Assembly: GCF_023701745.1 (NCBI RefSeq)
Contig: NZ_JAJOZB010000001.1
Location: 620,001-684,000 of the forward strand
Direction: 5' to 3'
Origin: Streptomyces sp. RKAG293
GTDB lineage: Bacteria; Actinomycetota; Actinomycetes; Streptomycetales; Streptomycetaceae
Length of the DNA: 64,000 nt
Positions 41,042-51,780 of this stretch are shown in pieces; position 1 is the first letter of the stretch, and the number at the start of each line of letters is the position of its first letter. The position numbers and the translations under genes are program-made. The notes under the pieces are model-generated. The model was not told the origin of the DNA, did not search any database, and saw nothing but the letters and a program-made list of their open reading frames with translations.

Positions 41042-42865
41042 ATGCCACTGCGAAGCGCCGTCGCCCCTTCGCCCGTGGGGGCGCCGCCGGAAGCGCAGAA
41101 ACCCCCGTCGGCCAGGGGGACCGCCGCACGACTGGTGCGTGCGAGCTGGTTCTGGCCGGTCGCTGTCGCGGCCGGCTACATCGGACAGGTGTTCTTCCGG
41201 CTGGCACTGGTCACCGGCGAGAACTATCCGACGGTGGGCCCCGACGAGCACATGTACCTCGTCCTGGCGCGACTCCTGGCGGGTGGCTCGGCGACCGAGA
41301 TCCCCAGCGACATGGTGATCCCCGGCGGGTACCCGCTGTTGATCTCGCCGGCACTCCGGATCACCCACGATCCCGTCCAGGCGTACCACCTCGTCCTGGG
41401 CATCAACGCGCTGCTGAGTTGCCTGGTACTGCCGCTCGCCCATGGCGCGCTGCGAAGGCTGGACGTGCCGCGTCCGGTGTCGTACGTGCTGGCGACCGTC
41501 GTGGTGATGCTGCCTCCGGTGGTCTTCTACTCACAGTTCGCGCTGGCCGACACCCCGCTGCCGGCGCTGGTACTGGCCTGGCTGATCGGTGTTCACGGGC
41601 TGCTCTCGGAGGGCTCGTTCCGCCGGAGGTGCGGATCGGGGATCCTCGCCGGCGGCTCGGCGGGCTTCAGCATGATGGTGCACGACCGCGGTGGTGTGGT
41701 CGTCGCCCTGACCTGCCTGGTGCTGCTGGTGGCCTTCGTGCGGAACTGGGCGCCGCGCCCGGCGACCGCCGCGGCACTGTCGGCCCTCGCGCTCATGTAC
41801 GCCACGCAGCGGGAGCTGGCCCAGTGGCTGCTGTCCCGCCTCGACGGCACCCACCCCAGTCAGGTGGGCAACGCCGTATGGCAGGCGCTGCGCACCCCGG
41901 AGCTGTACCAGCGCACCGTCATGCGGTGGATCGGCCACACCTGGTACTTCGTCACCTCGACCTACGGCATGGGTGCTCTGGGCCTGGTGGTCTGCTGCGC
42001 CTGCCTGGCCAGTACCAGGGCGCCGCGCGCGGACCGCGCGGTCGCCTTCCTGACCGTGGCACTGCTGCTCGGCGTATCGCTGGCCGCCGCGGCCGCCCTG
42101 CCCACCGACCGCCGTATCGACACGATCGTCAATGCCCGCTATCTGTCACCGCTGGTGCCGGCACTGTTCCTGGCGGGCGCCGTTGCTCTCCACCGGATCA
42201 GGGGCCGCAGAGCGCTCGTTCGGGCCGCGGTGGCGGCGATCGCGCTGACCGTGTCGCTCACCGCGGCTCTGACCGCCCTCGCGGGGGACCGCTTCCAGAA
42301 GCTGAACTTCATTCTGTGGGCGCTTCCGGACAGCACGTTCCTCTCCAGTCGCTGGTCCGGCGACTGGGGTGTCTTCTCCGTACCGCTGACCACCGTGACA
42401 GCCCTGACGGTCTTCACCGCCACCATCCTGCTCAGAGGGCTGCTCAGCACTCGGCGGCCCCTTGTGGCGATGATCGGCGTCGGCATGGCGCTGACGCTGT
42501 TCGCCGGATGGGCGACGGTGACGATCACCCAGCACGTCTCCCGGCCGACTCTCGCCCGCGGGTACCCGGACGCCACCGGCTTCATGGACCAGGCACGGAT
42601 CCGGCCGGGCGACCGGCTGGTGATGGACCTGGGCCTGGGCTGGCGCACCCGGTTCGCGATGGCGTACATGGTCCTCGACGGCCGGGTCTGGACGCGCGAC
42701 CTGGCCGGCCCCGACACCCCGCCGGCCGGCGCGAACGTCGCCGTGACGACCGTTCGCACGGCGTCCGCCCCCGCTGCGGACAGCTGGCCGAAGGCTCCCG
42801 CGGGCTGGCATGTCGCCGTGGTGATCCCGCAGCGCAACCTGGTGGTCTGGCGCCGCGGCGGGTGA
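41042..42865 (+). CDS. Large polytopic membrane protein, glycosyltransferase-C-like
   Basis: This 607-residue protein has about 11-12 hydrophobic helices. After the first helix comes a loop with YPTVGPDEHMYLVLARLL, i.e. an Asp-Glu pair in the position used by GT-C/PMT-type glycosyltransferases. ARYLSPLVPALFLAGAVAL near residue 380 and a C-terminal extracellular domain with WRTRFAMAYMVLDGRVW follow. Lipid-linked sugar transfer to cell-surface acceptors is plausible but unproven. I use ATG 41042 (AGGAAAAAGG upstream); an earlier ATG at 40988 lacks a ribosome site. The 40812-41041 spacer shows nothing clear. Confidence 0.68.
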   Translation: MPLRSAVAPSPVGAPPEAQKPPSARGTAARLVRASWFWPVAVAAGYIGQVFFRLALVTGENYPTVGPDEHMYLVLARLLAGGSATEIPSDMVIPGGYPLLISPALRITHDPVQAYHLVLGINALLSCLVLPLAHGALRRLDVPRPVSYVLATVVVMLPPVVFYSQFALADTPLPALVLAWLIGVHGLLSEGSFRRRCGSGILAGGSAGFSMMVHDRGGVVVALTCLVLLVAFVRNWAPRPATAAALSALALMYATQRELAQWLLSRLDGTHPSQVGNAVWQALRTPELYQRTVMRWIGHTWYFVTSTYGMGALGLVVCCACLASTRAPRADRAVAFLTVALLLGVSLAAAAALPTDRRIDTIVNARYLSPLVPALFLAGAVALHRIRGRRALVRAAVAAIALTVSLTAALTALAGDRFQKLNFILWALPDSTFLSSRWSGDWGVFSVPLTTVTALTVFTATILLRGLLSTRRPLVAMIGVGMALTLFAGWATVTITQHVSRPTLARGYPDATGFMDQARIRPGDRLVMDLGLGWRTRFAMAYMVLDGRVWTRDLAGPDTPPAGANVAVTTVRTASAPAADSWPKAPAGWHVAVVIPQRNLVVWRRGG

Positions 42866-42929
42866 CTCCACCGCGTCCGCGCCGCTGCCGGCCGTTCAGC
42901 CCCGGTGGTAACCGGGTAGTCAGTCGCCC

Positions 42930-43718
42930 ATGAGACGTTTCGAGGGATACGGAGTACTGATCACGGGCGCGGGCCGCGGCATCGGCGCGGCCACCGCCCA
43001 CCGGCTGGCCGATGAGGGCGCCCAAGTGCTGGTCACCGACCTGGAAGGGGACCGTGCCGAGAAGGTGGCGGCCGGGATCCGGGAGTCCGGAGGCGCGGCC
43101 GAGGCACTGCCCTGCGATGTGGCCGACCGCAGCGCGGTCGAGGCTGCCGTCGCGTACGCGGTACGGCGTTTCGGCACGCTGGACGTGCTGGTCAACAACG
43201 CCTGCGCCTGCCATCCGGACGCCCCGCTCTTCGAGGACGAGACGGACGAGGGCTGGCACCAGGACCTCGACATCACCCTCAGCGGCGCCTTTCGCTGCGC
43301 CCGCGCGGCCCTCCCCCACCTCGCGGCCGCACCCGGCCGCCGGGGTGCGATCGTCAGCATCGGCTCGGTCAACGGCGAGCAGGACTTCGGCAACCACGCC
43401 TACAGCGCCGCCAAGGCGGGTCTGGCCAGTCTGACGCGCACCCTCGCCGGTCACGCGGCCCCCCGCGGTGTCCGGGTGAACCTGGTCGTCCCCGGCACGG
43501 TTCACACCGAGGCCTGGGCGGGGCGCGAGTCCGCCCTGCGAGCCGTCGCCGGCCACTACCCGCTCGGCAGGGTCGGTCAGCCCGACGACATCGCGGCCGC
43601 GGTGGCGTTCCTGGCGTCCTCGGACGCCGCCTGGATCACCGGTGTGACGCTCCCGGTCGACGGAGGCATCCTCATCGGCCAAGTGGGCCTGCGCCGCGCA
43701 CTGAGCGAGGAAGACTGA
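42930..43718 (+). CDS. Short-chain dehydrogenase/reductase
   Basis: This 262-residue classical SDR has cofactor motif TGAGRGIG, NNAC in the place of NNAG, a catalytic Ser region SIGSVNGEQD, and YSAAK with the catalytic Tyr and Lys. The Asp in VTDLEGD after beta2 indicates NAD preference. The NNAC and SVNGEQDFGNHAYSAAK features are usual for sugar- or polyol-like SDRs; the substrate is not evident. It stands alone between the membrane protein and the rifamycin monooxygenase. Confidence 0.93.
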   Translation: MRRFEGYGVLITGAGRGIGAATAHRLADEGAQVLVTDLEGDRAEKVAAGIRESGGAAEALPCDVADRSAVEAAVAYAVRRFGTLDVLVNNACACHPDAPLFEDETDEGWHQDLDITLSGAFRCARAALPHLAAAPGRRGAIVSIGSVNGEQDFGNHAYSAAKAGLASLTRTLAGHAAPRGVRVNLVVPGTVHTEAWAGRESALRAVAGHYPLGRVGQPDDIAAAVAFLASSDAAWITGVTLPVDGGILIGQVGLRRALSEED

Positions 43719-43863
43719 CGCCAGCTGATCCCGGGTGACGGCGGCCTGGCGACTGGACTTCCGCACGACGGCTGACAGCCTGGCCGTGGTCGCCCGCGAT
43801 ATCGCACGGGAAAGGGAAAGGAGGGAACCCACTCCTTTCCACTCTCAACATATAGCGCACCGG

Positions 43864-43882
43864 GGGGCTTGCGGCAAGGCCC
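43864..43882 (+). promoter_or_regulatory. Rifamycin-associated element (RAE)
   Basis: GGGGCTTGCGGCAAGGCCC is a 19-bp imperfect inverted repeat (one mismatched pair). As I remember it, this matches the RAE found upstream of rifamycin-inactivation genes in actinomycetes (Wright laboratory). It lies 107 bp before the monooxygenase ATG. TTGCGG inside it could act as -35 to CAGAAT at 43894-43899. Confidence 0.9.
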
Positions 43883-43976
43883 CGGTCGTGCCGCAGAATG
43901 GCCGGCCAAGGCCAGGGCCTGCGGAAATGACAGATTCGTGAAGGGCCTGCGGCCGGCCGAAATCCACTGTCGCTGA

Positions 43977-45422
<1,446 letters not shown>

Positions 45423-45484
45423 GCGAGCGGTCGCGGCTCGACGGGGTACCGCCGAAGCCGCCGAGAGCAGCGCGGTCCGGCCCG

Positions 45485-46504
45485 TCACCCGACGCGCAGC
45501 GTCGCGGCGGCCTTGTAGGTGCGCAGGACCGGCGCGGTCTCGATCCGTGCGATCGCGTCCAACGCCACCTTGCGGGTCAGGTAGTGGTGCAGTTCGTCCG
45601 CGTCCCGGCACAGCGCGTGCGCGACCAGGTTCGTCGGTCCGGTCGTCGCCGCGACCACCGCCAGCTCATGGTGCCCGGCCAGCTCGGTGGCGACCGCGTC
45701 CAGATGCGAGGGCGCGACCTGCATCCACAGCAGCGCCGACACGGTCACACCCAGCAGCGACGGGTCGATGTCCACGTCGAAGAACAGCGCGCCGCGCGCC
45801 CGCAGTTCGGCGAGCCTGCGGGACACCGTGGACGCCGTCGAACCGGTCGCCGCGGCAAGCTCCGCGTAGCTGAGGCGGGCGTCGTCGCGCAGCGCGTCCA
45901 GCAGGAGGCGGTCCGCGTCGGTGAGCAGGTATACGGGTTCGCCCGACGCGGTTCCCGCCGTGCTCGTGCTCGTGCCCGGTCCTGTTCCGGTGACGCCTTC
46001 GTCGCGCAGCCGTGCCTGCTGGGCGGCGTCGAGGGTGTCGACGCGTCCGCGCCACGCGGTCGGCCCGCCGAGGTAGGTGTGCAGGAGGTAATGCGCGGAC
46101 ACGGCGGTGATCCCGGCGGTGCGCGGGATGTCGCGCAGCAACAGCGCGTGCGCGCCGGGGCCCGTGGGCGTGGTGTGGATGATCGCGACGATCTCGGTGC
46201 CGCCTGAGGTCAGCCGCACCCACGACGTGTCGGAGCGGCGGGCGAGCGCGACCGCGATGTCGTGCGCGGTGCGCGTCGCGGCGGTCAGCCGCACGAACCA
46301 CTGGTGGGTGCCGGAACTGCGCGGCGCGGGCAGCGCGACCACGCGAAGGCCCGCTTGCGCGGACAGACGGCGGTAGCGGCGCACCACGGTCTGGGTGGAG
46401 GAGCCGAGGATGTCGGCGACGAGCGTGAACGACGCCCGCGCGTCCACTTGCAGGGCATGGATCAGGCCACGATCCAGATCGTCCAGTACGAGCATATCCA
46501 CCAC
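45485..46504 (-). CDS. Lrp/AsnC-family regulator with two HTH-ligand modules
   Basis: This 339-residue protein is a tandem Lrp. HTH 1 is at ~8-50 (LDDLDRGLIHALQVDARASFTLVADILGSS), followed by a first RAM-like half. HTH 2 is at ~195-240 (LTDADRLLLDALRDDARLSYAELAAATGSTASTVSRR), followed by a second RAM domain to the end. The Gly/Ser/Thr-rich linker separates them. It is divergent from the DHA2 exporter beginning at 46705 and probably controls it. The GTG start at 46504 follows GAGGTGG. Confidence 0.92.
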   Translation of the reverse strand: MVDMLVLDDLDRGLIHALQVDARASFTLVADILGSSTQTVVRRYRRLSAQAGLRVVALPAPRSSGTHQWFVRLTAATRTAHDIAVALARRSDTSWVRLTSGGTEIVAIIHTTPTGPGAHALLLRDIPRTAGITAVSAHYLLHTYLGGPTAWRGRVDTLDAAQQARLRDEGVTGTGPGTSTSTAGTASGEPVYLLTDADRLLLDALRDDARLSYAELAAATGSTASTVSRRLAELRARGALFFDVDIDPSLLGVTVSALLWMQVAPSHLDAVATELAGHHELAVVAATTGPTNLVAHALCRDADELHHYLTRKVALDAIARIETAPVLRTYKAAATLRVG

Positions 46505-46651
46505 GTTAGCCCACCTCGCTGGCAGTAATCACTGAATCCCGCTGCAGAAGTGGAACCACCTGCCGGTTGGGCGGGACGGTGGTGACGAGCCGGCGGATCG
46601 CCGTCCGGACTTCCGGCGCCCGACCGACCCCGCACCACAAGCCGCGAACGC

Positions 46652-46692
46652 ACACCGCACACCGCACAGAGCACAGAGCACAGAGCACACCC
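46652..46692. repeat. CACAGAG/CACACCG heptamer repeats in exporter leader
   Basis: Imperfect 7-bp tandem units (CACACCG, then CACAGAG three times) lie directly before the exporter ribosome-binding site, between the divergent Lrp and DHA2 genes. They could be regulator contact sites or simple slippage products. Confidence 0.55.
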
Positions 46693-46704
46693 AGGGGGAG
46701 ACGC

Positions 46705-48180
46705 ATGTCCCACAGCACCGGCCACGGCACGCCGATCGGCACCGTCACCGGCCCGGATCCGCGCCCGGGCGGGCCCGGGCGGCCGCCCGCGTACCGGTGG
46801 CGCTGGCCCGCGTTGGCCGCGCTGCTGGTCGCCGAGGCGATGAACCTGCTGGACGCCACGATCGTCCAGGTCGCGGGCCCGGTCATCCACACCGAGCTGG
46901 GCGGCTCGGACGCCGCCATCCCGTGGTTCAGCGCCTCCTACACCCTCATGTTCGCGCTCGGACTGCTGACCGGCGCCCGGCTCGGCGACATCGCGGGCCG
47001 CCGCCGCATCTTCCGCATCGGCGTCGCGGCGTTCGCCGTCACGTCCCTGGCGTGCGCGCTCGCGCCGACGGCCGGGACGCTGATCGGGCTGCGCGCGCTG
47101 CAGGGCGCCGCGGCGGCGCTGATCATCCCGCAGACGTTCGGCCTGATCCGGGCGATGTTCGACGGTGCCGAACTGCCCAAGGCGCTGGGCACGATCGGCC
47201 CGGTCATGGGCCTGTCGGCGGTCCTGGGCCCGGTGTTGGGCGGGGTCCTGACGCACGCCGACCTGTTCGGCTCGTCGTGGCGCGCCTGCCTGCTGGTCAA
47301 TCTCCCCCTCGCCGCCGTCGTGCTGGTCGTCGCACGGCGGCTGCGTGAGGACCGCGCACCGGTCCGGCCACGCCTGGACCCGGTGGGGACGGCGCTGGCG
47401 ATGGCCGGCACGGCGCTGGTGGTGTGCCCGCTGGCGACCGGCGCTCCGGGGCCGGCCGGATGGGCGGCGGCGGGCGCGGGCGCGGCCGTCCTGGTGCTGT
47501 TCGTCGCCCACCAGCGCCGCACCGCGCGCCACGGCCGGGCCCCGCTGATCGAACCGGCGCTGCTGCGCGGCCGCGCGTTCCCCGCCGCGCTGGCCACCTC
47601 CACGCTCTTCTTCGCCGTCATGAACGGCGTCATGATCACCGTGGTCCTGCACCTGGAACTGGGCCTGCACCGTGGCCCGCTCACCGCGGGTCTGACCCTG
47701 CTGCCGTGGTCCGCCGGGCTGGCCGCCGGGTCGTGGGCCGCGGGCGCGTACCTGGTGCCCCGGCACGGGACCCGCGTCCTGCACGCCGGGATCGCCGCCC
47801 TCGCCGTCGGACTCGCCGCCGCGGTCCTCGCCTACCGCTCCGCCGCGCCCGACGCGTACCCGACGGCCCTACCGTTCGCGCTCGCCGTCGCGGGCCTCGG
47901 TACGGGCCTGTTCACGCCGCCGTTCTTCACCACCGCGCTGCGCGGTGTCGGCCCGCAGGAGACCGGCTCGGCGGCCGGGCTCCTCAACGCCGTCCAGCAA
48001 CTCGGCGGCACGCTCGGCGTCGCGGTGATCGGCGGCGTCTACCTCGCAGGAGACGGCACCCCGCGCGGCGCCGCACAGGCCGCGCTCGGCACGGCCGGAG
48101 CCATCCTGGCGGCGACCGCGATCGCCGCGGCCGCGATGACGGCACGGCCCCGGGACCGGACGGGGAACCGACAGGCGTGA
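46705..48180 (+). CDS. MFS drug exporter, DHA2 (EmrB/QacA-like) family
   Basis: This 491-residue protein has about 14 membrane helices. LLDATIVQVAGPVIHTELGG in the first helix, LGDIAGRRRIFR as the MFS loop 2-3 motif, and GPVMGLSAVLGPVLGG as the antiporter motif C are all present. AGGGGGAG precedes ATG 46705; an upstream open frame is not needed. It is divergent from the tandem Lrp regulator. The drug or metabolite exported is not deducible. The 3' end stops 36 bp short of the convergent methyltransferase. Confidence 0.93.
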   Translation: MSHSTGHGTPIGTVTGPDPRPGGPGRPPAYRWRWPALAALLVAEAMNLLDATIVQVAGPVIHTELGGSDAAIPWFSASYTLMFALGLLTGARLGDIAGRRRIFRIGVAAFAVTSLACALAPTAGTLIGLRALQGAAAALIIPQTFGLIRAMFDGAELPKALGTIGPVMGLSAVLGPVLGGVLTHADLFGSSWRACLLVNLPLAAVVLVVARRLREDRAPVRPRLDPVGTALAMAGTALVVCPLATGAPGPAGWAAAGAGAAVLVLFVAHQRRTARHGRAPLIEPALLRGRAFPAALATSTLFFAVMNGVMITVVLHLELGLHRGPLTAGLTLLPWSAGLAAGSWAAGAYLVPRHGTRVLHAGIAALAVGLAAAVLAYRSAAPDAYPTALPFALAVAGLGTGLFTPPFFTTALRGVGPQETGSAAGLLNAVQQLGGTLGVAVIGGVYLAGDGTPRGAAQAALGTAGAILAATAIAAAAMTARPRDRTGNRQA

Positions 48181-48216
48181 CGCGATGGTCGCCGGTGCCG
48201 CTCCCCCGGCCGACCG

Positions 48217-49020
48217 CTACGGGCGGCGGCCCCACGCGGAGACCAGCGGAGCCGTGGCCAGGTCCAGGAGTCCGGTGTCGACGTCGGCCAGGTGGCGGTC
48301 GATCTCCTCATCGGTCGCGAGCCCGGCCGCCACGAGCTGACCGCGGATCTGCCGCACGGTGGCGGCCTCGAGGACGGTGCAGGCCGGCGAAGTGATGGGG
48401 AAGTACGCGTCGGCCCGTACGTCCTCCAGCCCTGCGCCGCGCAGCAGCCGGGGCAGTGTCCGGCCGTAGCCGAGGTCCGCACCACGGGCCGCCATCAGTT
48501 CACGGAAACCGGACCGCAGACGGTTGGCGAGCCGCTGCTCAGGACCCGACTCGTCCGGGCAGAGCAGCGGCTGCAGGCCGGGGTCCGCGTCCTCCAGAAG
48601 CAGCACACCTCCCGGACGCAGCGCCTGGACCATACGGCGCAGCGCCTCGGCACGGTCGGTGACGTGCACCAGCACCAGCCGGGCGTGCACGAGGTCGAAG
48701 CCGCCGGCGGGTGGCGGGTCGGCCGCGACGTCATGGCGCAGTACCTCGACGACATCGTCGGCGATGCCCTGCGCCCAGGACACGTCGATGTCGGTCGCGA
48801 CGACCGTCCCGCCGGGCCCGACCCGCGCGGCGAGCCCGGCTGCGACGGAGGGGCCACCGGCGCCGACCTCCCAGCACCGCATCCCCGCTGTGATCCCGAG
48901 CCGGTCGACATGCCGGAACGTCACCGGATCGAACAGCTCGGCCAGCGCGCCGAAGCGGACACCCGCCTCCGACTGCCGGTTGTCGAGCAGATAGCCGCGG
49001 TCCGGGTCGTGCGCCGTCAT
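48217..49020 (-). CDS. Class I SAM-dependent methyltransferase
   Basis: This 267-residue protein has motif I CWEVGAGGPSVA, acidic residue VVATDID after beta2, FDLVHARLVLVHV (motif II region) and LRPGGVLLLED (motif III). The N-terminal DRGYLLDNRQSEAGVRFGALAELFDP is usual in small-molecule methyltransferases of Streptomyces. Substrate unknown. It lies ahead of nothing co-directional downstream and just downstream of an SRPBCC gene (78 bp gap), so these may be co-transcribed. Confidence 0.9.
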   Translation of the reverse strand: MTAHDPDRGYLLDNRQSEAGVRFGALAELFDPVTFRHVDRLGITAGMRCWEVGAGGPSVAAGLAARVGPGGTVVATDIDVSWAQGIADDVVEVLRHDVAADPPPAGGFDLVHARLVLVHVTDRAEALRRMVQALRPGGVLLLEDADPGLQPLLCPDESGPEQRLANRLRSGFRELMAARGADLGYGRTLPRLLRGAGLEDVRADAYFPITSPACTVLEAATVRQIRGQLVAAGLATDEEIDRHLADVDTGLLDLATAPLVSAWGRRP

Positions 49021-49098
49021 GTCCTCATCGCCTTTTCACTGGTACCGACTCGTGCCGCATCGTGCCGCCTGGTCGTCAGTATGCCGACCAGGCGGCGG

Positions 49099-49593
49099 TC
49101 AGCGGTGGTCGCCGCCCTCGGCGACCCAGCGCCCCAGCGAGACCAGTGTGGTCTCCACGCTGTCCGCCATGTGCGCGAGCAGTGCCTCCAGGTCGGAGCG
49201 GGTGCTGCCCAGCACCGGGTCCAGGGCCAGCAATTGCCAGGACTGCTCCGCCACCGTGCCGGTGCCGAGCGGGCGGAACGTCCAGCTCCACCGGACGAGT
49301 CCGTCCACGACGAAGGCGAACGTGTCGCCGGGCTCGGCCCGCACCACCTGCGAGCGGCTGGTCCACTCCCGATCGCCGCGCCGGCTGCGTCCGGTGAACC
49401 AGGCGCCGGCCTGGGGGCCGTCGCCGTCGTCGTAGCGCACATCGCTCACGTTCGGACTCCAGACGCTGATCATCGACACGTCGCTCACCAGCTCGTAGAC
49501 CTCCGGCGGGGTGGCCGCGATCCAGGCCTTCCTGCTGAAGCGGAAGTCCTCGGGGGCGAGGTGCTCGAGGGTGTTCTGGTGGGAGGTGGTCAT
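49099..49593 (-). CDS. SRPBCC family protein (polyketide-cyclase/dehydrase-like)
   Basis: This 164-residue START-like domain has ATPPEVYELVSDVSMISVWSPNV and a WTSRSQVVRAEPGDTFAFVV sheet, ending in a helix MADSVETTLVSL. Proteins of this shape are often labelled polyketide cyclase, but no polyketide genes are nearby; a generic small-molecule binder is the safe call. GGAGATTCC lies just upstream of the ATG. Confidence 0.88.
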   Translation of the reverse strand: MTTSHQNTLEHLAPEDFRFSRKAWIAATPPEVYELVSDVSMISVWSPNVSDVRYDDGDGPQAGAWFTGRSRRGDREWTSRSQVVRAEPGDTFAFVVDGLVRWSWTFRPLGTGTVAEQSWQLLALDPVLGSTRSDLEALLAHMADSVETTLVSLGRWVAEGGDHR

Positions 49594-49653
49594 GGAATCT
49601 CCTTTCGTAGCCGGGGGCCCGGCGACCGCCGGGCCCCCGGCTGTGACGGTTCG

Positions 49654-50616
49654 TCAGCAGTGCGGCTGAATGCGCGCGGTGAGCAGGTTGGGGTCCCGCT
49701 GAGTGAGGTAGGCGGCCGAGGTCACGTACACGGTGTCACCGCGTACGGCGAGGGCCGTGGGGTTCTGCAGGCCGTCCTGGGCGCTGAGCACGATGGTGTG
49801 GGTGCCGTCGGGCTCCACCAGGGCGACCTGGTCGGACTGGTCGAGGGCGGCGAGAATCCGGTCGGTGCGCCCGATGAAGTCGAAGTCGTCGATTCCGGGG
49901 AGCTGGTCGGCCCTGATCTCGGCAGGACCCGCCGTGCCGTTCCCCTTCAGCGGGAACCTGAGCACGGTGCCCTTGTCCATGTTGGACGCCCAGACGGCGC
50001 CGTTGTGCACCTTCAGGCCGTTGGCGCCGAGGAATCCGGTCGAGGCCAGCTCGGTGCCGCTCGCCCAGACCGTCGCGTCACCGCCGCTGGTCGGTACGCG
50101 CCAGATGACACCGCGGACCGAGTCGGTGACGTAGAGCCGGTGGTCGTCCAGAGCCAGCCCGTTGGGCAGGCCGTCGGCCGGCAGCGCGGCGATCCGCTGA
50201 GGGGTGCCGCCGGGGGTGAGCCGCCAGACGCCCGTGAGGTCACTGGTACCGGTGGCGTACAGGAAGTACAGCGTGCCGTGCGCGTCCCTGACCAGGCCCG
50301 TGACCAGCGGAAAACCGAGAACCGGAGTGTGCACGCCGCCGTCGGCCGGTGCGGGCAGGGTCGCCAGCACGCGGACCGCTCCGTGGCGGGTGATCTGGGC
50401 TATCTGGCGAGCGGCGGAGAACGACACGTCGATGCTGCCGTTCGGTTCCCCGACGATGTTCTCCGGCATCTGTCCGCCGGCGAGGTCGAAGTGCTCAGCG
50501 ATGTGGGCGTGGGACAACGGCACTGTGGCCGCTGCCGCCGAGCCGGGAAAGCCGGCGGAGAGGGAGGCCACCGCGATGGCGGCGACCAGGATGTTCCTTG
50601 CGAACTTCTTCGACAC
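49654..50616 (-). CDS. Secreted ScyD/ScyE-like beta-propeller protein
   Basis: This 320-residue protein has a Sec signal peptide (KKFARNILVAAIAVASLSAGFPGSAAA) and a beta-propeller of SMP-30/NHL-like blades: GFPLVTGLVRDAHGTLYFLY, PNGLALDDHRLYVTDS, GANGLKVHNGAVWASN and NPTALAVRGDTVYVTS. The ScyD/ScyE-like group is named after scytonemin-cluster genes, but most members are uncharacterised. GTG 50616 is used because it begins the signal peptide; a GTG at 50661 adds 15 non-hydrophobic residues. Confidence 0.87.
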   Translation of the reverse strand: MSKKFARNILVAAIAVASLSAGFPGSAAAATVPLSHAHIAEHFDLAGGQMPENIVGEPNGSIDVSFSAARQIAQITRHGAVRVLATLPAPADGGVHTPVLGFPLVTGLVRDAHGTLYFLYATGTSDLTGVWRLTPGGTPQRIAALPADGLPNGLALDDHRLYVTDSVRGVIWRVPTSGGDATVWASGTELASTGFLGANGLKVHNGAVWASNMDKGTVLRFPLKGNGTAGPAEIRADQLPGIDDFDFIGRTDRILAALDQSDQVALVEPDGTHTIVLSAQDGLQNPTALAVRGDTVYVTSAAYLTQRDPNLLTARIQPHC

Positions 50617-50766
50617 GTTCTTCCCTGCGTCGTGGATGGTGGTGCAGGGTCTGCCCTGCACGAGGCCCCACTGTGGGTGCGGTCGGCAGCGGGCAACCAG
50701 CCCAAGCTCTGCCTATCCCTGGCCGGGGCAGGCTGCGCGTGGCGACGTCGCCGCATACTCGGTGCC

Positions 50767-51780
50767 ATGGACGCACACGGACAGCTCGGCACCTTCCTGC
50801 AGGCGCGGCGGGCGCAGCTGCAACCTCAGGACGTCGGCCTGCCGACCTACGGCGACCGCCGACGGGTTCCCGGCCTGCGGCGCGAGGAGCTGGCGCTTCT
50901 GGCGGGCGTCAGCGCCTCCTACTACACGCGCCTGGAGCAAGGGGCCTCCTGCCACGCCTCCGTGGAGGTGCTGGACGCCATCGCCGGCGCGCTGCGCCTC
51001 GAGGAGACGGAGCGGCTTCACCTCCGTGACCTGGCCACTGCCTGCCGACACCGGCGCACGGTCCGCCGGCCTCCCGCCGAGCGGCTCGCCCCGGCCGTAC
51101 GCGACCTGGTGAGCGCCCTCGGCGAAGTACCGGTCGTCGTGACCGGGCGCCGCAGTGATGTGCTGGCCTGGAACACTCTGGGACACGCCCTGCTGGCCGG
51201 GCACGTGGACCCGACCGGTCCAGACCGCCCGGCGGACCGTCCGAACATGGCGCGGCTGGTCTTCCTGGACGCTCACGTCCGTGAGCTGTACGTCGACTGG
51301 CCGGCGAAGGCACGGGCCGTGGTCGGCAATCTGCGGCTGGTGGCGGGACGGCATCCGCAGGACCAGCAACTCACCTCGCTCATCGGTGAACTGACCACGC
51401 GGAGCACCGAGTTCGCGGGCATGTGGGCCGACCACCGGGTGCGAGCCTGTGACTCCGCCGAGTACGAACTGCGGCATCCGCTGGTCGGTGCCCTGACGGT
51501 CAGACAGCAGACCCTGACCGGGGCATCCGAACCCGAGCAGTCCCTGGTCATGGTCACCGCAGCCCCCGGATCGGCCTCCCAGGCCGCACTGAAGCTCCTC
51601 GCCCAGGCCACCATGACCGGAGCCGGGGAACTCATGACCGAAGCCGGGGAACTACCGTCGCGGCGAAGCGCCCTCGCGAGCTACGAGCAGGAGGCGGAGC
51701 CGGACGGCATCGGCCCGGACCGGCCGGCGGTCAGCTCGTGGCCGGGACCTGGCGCCGCGCGAGGGCGTCGGAGACCCTGA
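50767..51780 (+). CDS. XRE-family regulator with MmyB-like ligand domain
   Basis: This 337-residue protein has an N-terminal HTH (RVPGLRREELALLAGVSASYYTRLEQG) and the conserved C-terminal domain of MmyB-like regulators (LAWNTLGHALL, MARLVFLDAHVRELYVDW, HPLVGALTVRQQTL), which in MmyB of S. coelicolor binds a fatty acid-like ligand. It is divergent from the secreted propeller gene, its likely target. The final ~17 codons overlap the convergent CopD gene by 50 bp, and the Pro/Arg tail there is probably not conserved. Confidence 0.9.
   Translation: MDAHGQLGTFLQARRAQLQPQDVGLPTYGDRRRVPGLRREELALLAGVSASYYTRLEQGASCHASVEVLDAIAGALRLEETERLHLRDLATACRHRRTVRRPPAERLAPAVRDLVSALGEVPVVVTGRRSDVLAWNTLGHALLAGHVDPTGPDRPADRPNMARLVFLDAHVRELYVDWPAKARAVVGNLRLVAGRHPQDQQLTSLIGELTTRSTEFAGMWADHRVRACDSAEYELRHPLVGALTVRQQTLTGASEPEQSLVMVTAAPGSASQAALKLLAQATMTGAGELMTEAGELPSRRSALASYEQEAEPDGIGPDRPAVSSWPGPGAARGRRRP

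Noticed and set aside
48217..49593. Polyketide or other biosynthetic gene cluster around the SRPBCC, methyltransferase and flavoprotein genes
   Set aside because: No synthase, NRPS, terpene or lanthipeptide gene occurs in the window; these are scattered accessory enzymes.
49654..50661. Start of the propeller protein at 50661
   Set aside because: The extra 15 residues are polar and would precede the signal peptide; GTG 50616 gives a normal Sec signal.
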